Part shown: positions 1-5,967 of the stretch, in pieces
Numbering within the stretch: the stretch's first letter is position 1
How the letters are laid out: each line of letters starts with the position of its first letter
Origin: Chloroflexota bacterium
GTDB lineage: Bacteria; Chloroflexota; Limnocylindria; QHBO01
Assembly: GCA_024636135.1 (NCBI GenBank)
Contig: JAGXHP010000129.1
Coordinates: forward strand, 1 to 7,209
Reading direction: 5' to 3'
Length of the DNA stretch: 7,209 bases
Translations under genes and position numbers: made by a program
Notes under the pieces: generated by a model
What the model was told of the DNA's origin: nothing
The model's database searches: none
What the model saw: the letters and a program-made list of their open reading frames with translations, nothing else

Positions 1-1437
1 GATCGGATACCCGACTCCGCGGCCGATGAAGATGAAGTCGCGGGCTCCGGCGAAGCGGCGGGCCAGCTTCTTGATCTGCGGCCCGAGCTTCAGCGTCTCA
101 GCGGCGAGACGCGGGAGGCTGCGCAGCGATCGGCCGAACGTGCGAATTCGATTCGCGGACAGGGTCTCGCGCAGGCCTGCCAGGTGGAGGGCGATCATCT
201 GGAGGACCAGGACCTGGGTGACGAAGGCCTTCGTGCTGGCGACCGCGATCTCGGGTCCCGCCTGGAGGTAGCAGACGGCATCGGCCTCACGGGTGATTGC
301 GCTGCCGACCACGTTGGTCACCACCACCACGAGGGCGCCGCGCTCCTGGGCCAGGCGCAAGGGGGCGAGCGTGTCCGCAGTCTCTCCCGACTGGCTCACG
401 CCGATGACGAGGGTCTTTGCGTCGATCGGCGGCGGACTGTAGCGCATCTCAGATCCGACCTGCATGGTCGCGGGAATGCCGACCCATTCCTGGATCAGGT
501 ACGCAGCGACATGGGCCGCGTAGCTGGCCGTGCCGCAGCCCACGACGTAGACCCGCTCGACCTCGCGCAGCCGATCCTCGATGGGTGCGAGCTCGCCCAG
601 AGTGACGTTGCCGACCCCGTCGACGCGCCCGCGCAGACATTCCTGGATGGCGTGCGGTTGCTCGTAGATCTCCTTGAGCGTGAAGTGGGCGAAGCCGCCC
701 TTCTCGGCCGCGTCGATGTTCCAGTGAATCTCGGTGGTTTCGCGCTCCACCGTCTCGCCGTCGAGGCCCAGGATACGGGTGCCGGCCGCGGTGACGTCCG
801 CGATGTCTCCCTCGTGCAGGATGACGACGTTCTTCGTGTGCTCGAGGATGGCCGGCACGTCGCTGGCGAGAAATCCCTCCCCGTCACCCAGGCCCACGAT
901 CAGGGGGACGTTCATCCGCGCGCCGACGATCCGATCGGGGTGATCGGTGTGCATGACGCCGATGGCGTACGCGCCGCGGACCTCGTTGAGCGCCCGTCGC
1001 ACGGCCTCGACCAGGTCACCGTCGTACTTCGATTCGATCAGATGAGTAAGGACCTCGGTGTCGGTCTCCGAGGAGAAGCGGTGTCCGGCCCCGGCGAGTT
1101 GGTCCTTGATCTCCGCGTAGTTCTCGATGATGCCGTTGTGGATGAGCGCCAGCTTGCCGCTGCAGTCGACGTGGGGGTGGGCGTTGGTGTCGTTGGGCCG
1201 CCCATGCGTCGCCCAGCGGGTGTGGCCGATGCCGGGGTGCCCAGCGGGCGCGTCGCCGTTGAGATGGTCCGTCAGGTTGGTGAGCTTGCCGGCCTTCTTC
1301 TCGATGAAGACCTTGCCCTCGTCGGTGAGGATGGCGATCCCCGCGGAGTCGTACCCGCGGTATTCGAGGCGTCGCAGGCCCTCGAGCAGGATGGGGGCCG
1401 CATCTCGCGGCCCGACGTACCCGACGATGCCGCACAT
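1..1437 (-). CDS. glmS: Glutamine--fructose-6-phosphate aminotransferase (isomerizing), 3' end beyond window
   Basis: GlmS converts fructose-6-phosphate and glutamine to glucosamine-6-phosphate in the cytoplasm, the committed step to UDP-GlcNAc for peptidoglycan. I translated 479 residues from the ATG at 1437; the frame stays open to the left edge, so about 130 residues of the usual ~610 are missing. The protein begins MCGIVGYVG, giving the N-terminal nucleophile Cys2 of the class II glutaminase domain (about 1-240). Further glutaminase motifs are RWATHG (74-79), NAHPH (85-89), the oxyanion-hole pair Asn101-Gly102 in HNGIIENY, and Asp126 in SETDTEV. The first SIS sugar-binding domain shows CGTAS (301-305), SQSGET (348-353) and ASTKAF (400-405). 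The window ends in GRGVGYPI, at the start of the second SIS domain, so its catalytic Lys, Glu and His and the C-terminal lysine cannot be checked. It lies 10 nt after glmM in the same operon. Identification is essentially certain. Confidence 0.97.
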   Translation of the reverse strand, partial: MCGIVGYVGPRDAAPILLEGLRRLEYRGYDSAGIAILTDEGKVFIEKKAGKLTNLTDHLNGDAPAGHPGIGHTRWATHGRPNDTNAHPHVDCSGKLALIHNGIIENYAEIKDQLAGAGHRFSSETDTEVLTHLIESKYDGDLVEAVRRALNEVRGAYAIGVMHTDHPDRIVGARMNVPLIVGLGDGEGFLASDVPAILEHTKNVVILHEGDIADVTAAGTRILGLDGETVERETTEIHWNIDAAEKGGFAHFTLKEIYEQPHAIQECLRGRVDGVGNVTLGELAPIEDRLREVERVYVVGCGTASYAAHVAAYLIQEWVGIPATMQVGSEMRYSPPPIDAKTLVIGVSQSGETADTLAPLRLAQERGALVVVVTNVVGSAITREADAVCYLQAGPEIAVASTKAFVTQVLVLQMIALHLAGLRETLSANRIRTFGRSLRSLPRLAAETLKLGPQIKKLARRFAGARDFIFIGRGVGYPI

Positions 1438-1443
1438 GTGGGT

Positions 1444-1448
1444 CTCCT
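1444..1448 (-). promoter_or_regulatory. Ribosome binding site of glmS
   Basis: On the minus strand AGGAG stands 6 nt before the glmS ATG, and its first base is the last base of the glmM TGA stop. It is the only clear Shine-Dalgarno site in the cdaA-ybbR-glmM-glmS unit, and it fixes the ATG at 1437 as the glmS start, which also places Cys at position 2 as the enzyme requires. Confidence 0.8.
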
Positions 1449-2770
1449 CAGTTCAATCGTGCCTCGGCGAGCGTGGCGAGCTCGCGGGCAATGCGTTCGA
1501 TCTCCTCACCGTCTTCCCCCTCGACCATGATCCTGATCTTGGGCTCGGTGCCCGACGGTCGAACCAGGATCCTGCCGCGCCCGCCGATCCGCTCGGTGGC
1601 ACGCTCCACCGCAAGCGCGAACTCCGGGACCGCCTCCCATTCGTTGCGGCGGCTCGCGGCAGAGTTTATCACCACCTGGGGAAGCCTCGGAATCTGACCG
1701 GCCAGGTCGGAGAGCGGCCGGCCCGATCCTCCCATGGCGCGCACGAGCTCGATTCCGGTGAGCAGGCCGTCTCCCGTCGTGGCGCGATCGCGGAAGATGA
1801 TGTGGCCCGACTGCTCGCCACCGAGCGCGGCGTCCTCCCGTTCCATCGCGGCAAAAACGTGGCGGTCCCCCACCGGCGTTCGGATGACCCGGCCGCCAGC
1901 CTCGGCCACGACGCGTTCGAGACCGCCGTTGGTCATGACGGTCACGACGAGAGCCCCGTTGCGCAGCGACCCATCCTGGAGTCGTGCCAGGGCGCAGATC
2001 CCCATGATCGCGTCGCCGTCGACGAGATTGCCGCGCTCGTCCACGGCGATGAGCCGGTCGGCGTCCCCGTCGAACGCCAGCCCCACATCGAGACCCGCGG
2101 CAGCCACGGTCCGCGCCAGGCGCTGGGGATGGGTGGAGCCGCAGTCCTCGTTGATGTTCGTCCCATCGGGTGAGGCGAAGAGCACCGTCACGTCCGCGCC
2201 AAGTGATCGGAAGAGTTCAGGGGCAATGACGCTGGCCGACCCGTTCGCGCAGTCGATCCCGAGCTTCATGCCCGCGAACGCGTCGCCCGCGATCCCGACC
2301 AGGTGGCGTTCGTAGGCGTGCACCGGATCCTCGCTGGCGCGCACGCGGCCGAGCTCATGGTTCGCGCGCGGGCCAATGGCCGAGGCGTCGTCGATCAGGC
2401 GGTCGAGATCGAGCTCGACGTCGTCGTCCACCTTGCGGCCGTCGACGACGACCTTCAGTCCATTGTCCTGGGCCGGGTTGTGCGAGGCCGAGACCATGAT
2501 GCCGGCCGACTTGGCGGCGCCCGAGGCGTGGACCAGGCATGGGGTCGTCACGATGCCGAGGTCGAGGACATCGGCACCGGCCGACGTCAGGCCGGCCGCC
2601 AGCGCCGCCGACAGCATCTCTCCCGAGCGGCGTGGGTCACGCCCGATGACGACGGCCGGACCATCACCGAACCGGTACCCCACCGCTCGCCCGAGGGCGA
2701 GTGCGAGATCCGCGGTGATCTCCGCTCCCACCTCGCCGCGGATGCCATCGGTGCCGAAGCGCCCCGCCAT
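1448..2770 (-). CDS. glmM: Phosphoglucosamine mutase
   Basis: GlmM interconverts glucosamine-6-phosphate and glucosamine-1-phosphate through a phosphoserine enzyme, the step between GlmS and GlmU towards UDP-GlcNAc. The 440-residue product has the normal family length. The N terminus is FGTDGIRG (5-12). The active-site loop SASHNP (94-99) places the phosphorylated serine at Ser96. The metal-binding loop DGDADR is at 234-239, the sugar-binding GEQSGH at 318-323, and the C-terminal phosphate-binding loop RPSGTEPKIR at 404-413. These are all four signature elements of the alpha-D-phosphohexomutase superfamily. The GEQSGH motif and the neighbouring glmS favour GlmM over phosphomannomutase or phosphoglucomutase. 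The ATG start directly follows the ybbR TAG stop with no intervening base, and no Shine-Dalgarno site is visible, so translation probably depends on ribosomes finishing ybbR. In Firmicutes GlmM also binds CdaA and lowers its activity; whether this happens here is inference from the shared operon. Confidence 0.97.
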   Translation of the reverse strand: MAGRFGTDGIRGEVGAEITADLALALGRAVGYRFGDGPAVVIGRDPRRSGEMLSAALAAGLTSAGADVLDLGIVTTPCLVHASGAAKSAGIMVSASHNPAQDNGLKVVVDGRKVDDDVELDLDRLIDDASAIGPRANHELGRVRASEDPVHAYERHLVGIAGDAFAGMKLGIDCANGSASVIAPELFRSLGADVTVLFASPDGTNINEDCGSTHPQRLARTVAAAGLDVGLAFDGDADRLIAVDERGNLVDGDAIMGICALARLQDGSLRNGALVVTVMTNGGLERVVAEAGGRVIRTPVGDRHVFAAMEREDAALGGEQSGHIIFRDRATTGDGLLTGIELVRAMGGSGRPLSDLAGQIPRLPQVVINSAASRRNEWEAVPEFALAVERATERIGGRGRILVRPSGTEPKIRIMVEGEDGEEIERIARELATLAEARLN

Positions 2771-4015
2771 CTACGGCGCCGGTGTCGGCGTGGGTGTCGG
2801 GGCCGCAGGTGCCCGAACGGTGACAGTGACGGTGCCGGGTGTGATGGCCAGCAGCTGGACACCCTCCGGCAGACCTCCGATCGACGGCTGGAGGTTGTGC
2901 GTGCCCGGAGCCAGGCCACCGACGTTCACGATCGGCGTCAACGCCCCGGCGCTCAGGCCACTGAGCGTGTCTCCCGGGCCGCTGAGGGTGATCGTGAGCT
3001 GGTCGAGATTCGGGAGGCACGAGTTCTCGCCCGCGCCCTGGCAGACGATCCCCACGACGAATGTGCGGCTGGAGACCGAAGGGACGATGGTGGCCGTGAC
3101 CGACGCGGTGTCGCCGTCCGCCGCATCCAGCCGAACCGCGTCGCCCAGCACGAGTGCCGCCTCGAACGTCTGGTCGCCCGACACGCCGTCAATGCTCAGC
3201 GGCTCCGTGAGGACCTCGTCGACGTCCGCAAGGTCCTCGGGCAAGCCGCGGAGCGTGACGACCGACGGATCAACCGACAGCGACTCCAGCGCGAAGCCGG
3301 GCGCAGGCGTCCCGCCGATGTCCGGGCGGACGGGCACGGTCTTGCTCGTCTCCGTGGCCTCGACGTCAATCTGGACCGAGACCGTGCTCGGCTCGATCTC
3401 GAGTCGACCCGTGTCGACCGGTTGGCCCTCGACGTCGACCGCCACGAGGTCGACGGGCTCGTTGAAGTCGATGCCCGACGCGCTGATGTTCACGAACGCC
3501 GCAGCCCGGCTGACGCGACGGACGATCGACGACGGCCCACGAACATCGACGGTGTCGTGGCTGAGCACGGGTTCGCCGATCTCCAGCCCGTTCGGCACCG
3601 CGCTCGTCTCGACCTGCACCGGGACGGTCCGTACCTCGATCCGATCGAGCTCCACGCGCACGGTGGACGGCGTGTGCGACAGGATCTCGATCCCGTCGAT
3701 GAGCGCCGAAACTTCGACGTCGAGCACCTGCGGCTCCGGAGCGCGCTCCATGTCGTAGTCGGCCAGGTCGACGCGGGCGACGAAGGCCTCGGCCACCACG
3801 GTCGGCGCCGCGTCATTCGTGGTGCGATACCGGACGTCGACGAACCCGAGATCGCCACTGAGAACGAACGACTCGGCCGGGGCGTTGGCCTGGATGATCC
3901 GGACCTTGATGTCAGCCTCCGCGAACGAGCCGGAGAAGACGAGCCCGGTGTAGAGCACCGTCGCGAGCAGGATCGCCGACAGCTTGAGATGCCAGTTGCG
4001 CAGCAGGAAGCCCAT
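2771..4015 (-). CDS. ybbR: YbbR-domain protein, CdaA regulator-like (CdaR)
   Basis: YbbR/CdaR proteins are membrane-anchored, extracytoplasmic partners of the diadenylate cyclase CdaA. The 414-residue product starts MGFLLRNWHLKL, with one N-terminal membrane segment at about 10-28 (signal anchor). The rest is beta-rich and divides into about four YbbR-type repeats (roughly 31-125, 126-220, 221-312 and 313-400). Recurrent strand motifs include VDVRGPSS (157-163), VTLRGLPE (253-260) and ITLSGPGD (342-349). The only two cysteines, Cys325 and Cys333, lie close together in the last repeat. The protein ends in a short Pro-Thr tail (402-414). I chose the ATG at 4015: it leaves 1 nt after the cdaA stop and puts the basic residues and membrane segment at the N terminus. 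An ATG at 4039 would add 8 residues and overlap cdaA by 23 nt. Neither start has a clear Shine-Dalgarno site, suggesting coupling to cdaA. The family call is firm; the regulatory role is inferred from the family and position. Confidence 0.9.
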   Translation of the reverse strand: MGFLLRNWHLKLSAILLATVLYTGLVFSGSFAEADIKVRIIQANAPAESFVLSGDLGFVDVRYRTTNDAAPTVVAEAFVARVDLADYDMERAPEPQVLDVEVSALIDGIEILSHTPSTVRVELDRIEVRTVPVQVETSAVPNGLEIGEPVLSHDTVDVRGPSSIVRRVSRAAAFVNISASGIDFNEPVDLVAVDVEGQPVDTGRLEIEPSTVSVQIDVEATETSKTVPVRPDIGGTPAPGFALESLSVDPSVVTLRGLPEDLADVDEVLTEPLSIDGVSGDQTFEAALVLGDAVRLDAADGDTASVTATIVPSVSSRTFVVGIVCQGAGENSCLPNLDQLTITLSGPGDTLSGLSAGALTPIVNVGGLAPGTHNLQPSIGGLPEGVQLLAITPGTVTVTVRAPAAPTPTPTPAP

Positions 4016-4016
4016 A

Positions 4017-4952
4017 TCAGCGTCGCACCGGAGGTCCATCGGGCGCCGTCGGAACGACCCGGGCGTCGGGATCGATCGGCTCGTCGCTGTCGGTCTCGTC
4101 CTGACCGATCTGCCATCGCCCCTCGATCGACCGGCGCAGGAACGGCACCGCTCGCCGCGGCGCCTGCGGCCGGATGAGGTTGAAGATCCTCCGTCGCAGG
4201 TGTTCCTCGGTCAGGTTGCGCTCGATCCGTCCCCGCACGACGAGCGAGATCGACCCGGTCTCCTCGCTCACCACCACGACCACGGCGTCGGTCTGCTCGC
4301 TGATGCCGATGGCGGCGCGGTGCCGCGTCCCGTAGCGTTCGGAGTCGACAACGTTCTGGCTGAGCGGCAGCAGGACGCCGGCCGACGTGATCTGCTCGCC
4401 GGAGACGACCACGGCCCCGTCGTGCAGGGCCGTCCCGCGATAGAAGATCGTCACCAGCAGCTCGGCGCGCAGGTCGGCGTGCACCGGCACGCCCGACTCC
4501 GTCGCCAGGTCCTGGAGGCCGGTCTCGCGCTCGAGAACGATCAGGGCTCCGTGCCGCGACCCGGCCAGGATCCGCGACGCGCGGCTGATCTCGCGCGCGA
4601 CCCGTTCGGCGCTGGCGACCTCGGTGCTCACGAAGAATCGATTGACCGATCCGATGCGCCCGATCTGCTCCAGGCCGCGGCGCAGCTCAGGCTGGAACAC
4701 CACCACCACCGCGAACAGGCCGACGACCGCGGCCGTCTCCATGAGACTTCGCAGCAGGTCGAAGCCGAACAGCAACGCGGCCAGGTAGACGAGATAGAGA
4801 ATCGAGAGGCCGATCACGATGCGCACCGCCCGGGTGCCGCGGATCAGGATGAACAACCAGTAGATGACGATCGCCACCAGCCCGATGTCGACGATCGACG
4901 TCCAGCTGCCACGGAGATACGTCGTGAAGAATTCGCGGAACGCGTCGATCAC
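4017..4952 (-). CDS. cdaA: Diadenylate cyclase, membrane type (CdaA)
   Basis: CdaA condenses two ATP into c-di-AMP, the second messenger that controls potassium and osmolyte transport and cell-wall homeostasis. With the GTG start at 4952 it has 311 residues. Three membrane segments (about 19-38, 43-62 and 70-87) precede a linker and the cytoplasmic DAC domain (about 105-255). The DAC signature LHDGAVV has its DGA at 178-180, and GTRHRAAIGISE has its RHR at 210-212. The strand GALIVLERE (135-143) and VSEETGSIS (228-236) are also typical. The last ~50 residues form a basic, then acidic and Pro-rich tail longer than in the 273-residue Bacillus protein. The frame stays open upstream to a TTG at 5003, but that codon lies in the tail of the upstream terminator, so I prefer the GTG at 4952. 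No Shine-Dalgarno site precedes it. Identity is firm; the start is less certain. Confidence 0.95.
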   Translation of the reverse strand: MIDAFREFFTTYLRGSWTSIVDIGLVAIVIYWLFILIRGTRAVRIVIGLSILYLVYLAALLFGFDLLRSLMETAAVVGLFAVVVVFQPELRRGLEQIGRIGSVNRFFVSTEVASAERVAREISRASRILAGSRHGALIVLERETGLQDLATESGVPVHADLRAELLVTIFYRGTALHDGAVVVSGEQITSAGVLLPLSQNVVDSERYGTRHRAAIGISEQTDAVVVVVSEETGSISLVVRGRIERNLTEEHLRRRIFNLIRPQAPRRAVPFLRRSIEGRWQIGQDETDSDEPIDPDARVVPTAPDGPPVRR

Positions 4953-4993
4953 GAGGGCAGTATGGCCTGAGTTGCTGTGTGACGGAGGCTCGG

Positions 4994-5002
4994 ATGATAC
5001 CA
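4994..5002 (-). promoter_or_regulatory. Possible extended -10 promoter for the cdaA operon
   Basis: On the minus strand TGGTATCAT matches an extended -10 element: a TGn followed by TATCAT, five of six bases of TATAAT. It begins within the T-tract of the rpsI terminator. No good -35 box is visible, because the upstream bases belong to the hairpin; extended -10 promoters can work without one. Transcription would start near 4987 and give a leader of about 35 nt before the cdaA GTG. A second, weaker -10-like hexamer, CATACT at 4959-4964, would give a leaderless GTG start instead. A promoter here is expected from the layout, but the sequence match alone is modest. Confidence 0.35.
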
Positions 5003-5004
5003 AA

Positions 5005-5030
5005 GCGCCCCGGCGATTCCGCCGGGGCGC
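5005..5030 (-). terminator. Rho-independent terminator of the ribosomal-protein operon
   Basis: Two perfectly complementary 11-base arms (GCGCCCCGGCG at 5030-5020 and CGCCGGGGCGC at 5015-5005) enclose a GAAT tetraloop. On the minus strand the hairpin is followed by TTTG. One further A-T pair (5031 with 5004) extends the stem. It begins 25 nt after the rpsI stop, the expected place for an operon terminator. The T-tract is short, so termination may be partial. On the plus strand the hairpin is followed by TCCTGTCG, so it should act only in the minus direction. Confidence 0.75.
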
Positions 5031-5055
5031 TCCTGTCGTCGATTAGGACTCTGGG

Positions 5056-5448
5056 CTAGCGCTTCGTGTACTGGGGCGCCTTGCGCGCTCGCTTGAGACC
5101 GTACTTCTTGCGCTCCCTCGCCCGCGGATCGCGGGTCAGCAGCCCGGCCTCGCGCAGCGCCGCGCGAGCGTCCGGGTGTGCGCGCAGCAGGGCCCGCGCG
5201 ATGCCATGGCGGATCGCGCCGATCTGTCCGGAAACGCCGCCGCCCGCGACCAGGACGCTGGCGGAGTAGCGACCCTCCGTTTCCGTGACACGGAACGGGA
5301 GAAGCATGCCGCCCTCGCGGACGACCCCGCCGAAGTAATCATCGGCGGTCTTGCCGTTGACCACGATGCTCCCGTCGCCGGGAAGCAGGCGCACGCGCGC
5401 GACCGAGGTCTTCCGTCGGCCGGTGCCGTAGACGTAGTTGGTGCTCAC
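5056..5448 (-). CDS. rpsI: 30S ribosomal protein S9 (uS9)
   Basis: S9 is a structural protein of the small-subunit head, and its C-terminal tail reaches the P-site tRNA. The 130-residue product has the normal bacterial length. It opens with YVYGTGRRKTSVARVRL (5-21), carries the family signature GGGVSGQIGAIRHGIARAL (69-87), and ends in RKKYGLKRARKAPQYTKR (113-130). The last three residues are TKR instead of the common SKR, which keeps the tRNA-contacting Lys-Arg end. The GTG start at 5448 is supported by a Shine-Dalgarno site 8 nt upstream and by alignment of the N terminus with the family. It follows rplM by 17 nt, the standard rplM-rpsI pair, and precedes the terminator hairpin. Confidence 0.98.
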   Translation of the reverse strand: MSTNYVYGTGRRKTSVARVRLLPGDGSIVVNGKTADDYFGGVVREGGMLLPFRVTETEGRYSASVLVAGGGVSGQIGAIRHGIARALLRAHPDARAALREAGLLTRDPRARERKKYGLKRARKAPQYTKR

Positions 5449-5456
5449 GGGGATCG

Positions 5457-5461
5457 TCCTC
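5457..5461 (-). promoter_or_regulatory. Ribosome binding site of rpsI
   Basis: GAGGA on the minus strand, inside a purine-rich run just after the rplM stop, lies 8 nt before the GTG at 5448. It supports that GTG as the rpsI start. Confidence 0.7.
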
Positions 5462-5465
5462 TCTC

Positions 5466-5894
5466 TTACAGCTCGACAGCGGTCGGCTGCTGAGCCTGGT
5501 GCGGGTGATCCGCGCCGCTGTAGACCTTCAGTTTCTTGAACATTGCCCGCCCCAGCCGGTTCTGCGGCAGCATGCCCTTCACCGCGCGTTCGATGACGAT
5601 CTCCGGCTTGCGCTCGAGCAGATTGCCGAGCGTCTCCTCGCGCAGCCCTCCGGGGTAGTTCGAGTGACGGAAGTAGCTCTTCTGGCGCAGCTTGTCGCCG
5701 GTGACCTTGATCTTCTTGGCGTTGAGGACGACGACGTGGTCACCCGTGTCGAGATGCGGCGTATAGATCGGCTTGTGCTTGCCCTCGAGTAGCGTGGCGA
5801 TCCGGGTCGCCAGCCTGCCGAGTGTCTGGTCGGTCGCATCGACGACCCACCAGCTGGGCTCGATCTCGCTCGCCTTGACGGCGTAGGTTTTCAC
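5466..5894 (-). CDS. rplM: 50S ribosomal protein L13 (uL13)
   Basis: L13 is an early-assembly protein of the large subunit that binds 23S rRNA. From the GTG at 5894 the product is 142 residues, exactly the usual bacterial length. The N terminus KTYAVKASEIEPSWWVVDATDQTLGRLA (2-29) is typical, as are GDHVVVLNAKKIKVTG (51-66) and the signature VKGMLPQNRLGR (105-116). The C-terminal HPHQAQQP (130-137) matches the family too. The reading frame continues upstream to 6068, but the extra residues overlap truA and do not resemble L13, so I reject the longer start. A GGAG stands 11 nt before the chosen GTG. The gene sits 73 nt after truA and 17 nt before rpsI, the order found in many bacteria. Confidence 0.97.
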   Translation of the reverse strand: MKTYAVKASEIEPSWWVVDATDQTLGRLATRIATLLEGKHKPIYTPHLDTGDHVVVLNAKKIKVTGDKLRQKSYFRHSNYPGGLREETLGNLLERKPEIVIERAVKGMLPQNRLGRAMFKKLKVYSGADHPHQAQQPTAVEL

Positions 5895-5905
5895 GTTGTT
5901 GAGCT

Positions 5906-5909
5906 CTCC
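5906..5909 (-). promoter_or_regulatory. Ribosome binding site of rplM
   Basis: GGAG (extended GGAGAG) lies 11 nt before the GTG at 5894. The spacing is slightly long but acceptable, and it supports the short, family-consistent L13 start. Confidence 0.5.
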
Positions 5910-5932
5910 GACTTGTTCGTTCGCTTCATGAC

Positions 5933-5955
5933 CATCGTCCCACGTTGGGCCGATG
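5933..5955 (-). other. Hairpin in the rplM leader (possible L13 autoregulatory element)
   Basis: In the 73-nt gap between truA and rplM the minus strand can fold: CATCG (5955-5951) pairs with CGATG (5937-5933). After one G-A mismatch, CCCA (5949-5946) pairs with TGGG (5942-5939) around a 3-base loop. The hairpin ends 38 nt before the rplM start. It has no T-tract and is unlikely to be a terminator. L13 leader RNAs that bind the protein are known in Firmicutes, but I see no specific match to that motif; the function is a guess from position. Confidence 0.3.
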
Positions 5956-5967
5956 AGCGTTCGGTGT

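Noticed and set aside
184..1530. A 448-codon open frame on the plus strand opposite glmS.
   Set aside because: The minus strand here encodes GlmS with all its catalytic motifs; the plus frame is a codon-bias shadow.
2774..2805. Tandem GTGTCGG-like repeats on the plus strand, possible repeat element.
   Set aside because: They are the codons of the Pro-Thr tail of the YbbR protein and need no other explanation.
2303..4177. A 624-codon open frame on the plus strand opposite ybbR and glmM.
   Set aside because: It lies antisense to two genes with clear family motifs. Its translation is Arg/Asp/His-rich without recognisable domains, as expected of a GC-rich shadow frame.
4953..5003. Longer cdaA start at the TTG at 5003.
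   Set aside because: The TTG lies in the T-tract of the terminator and upstream of the likely transcription start, and the added residues are not typical of CdaA.
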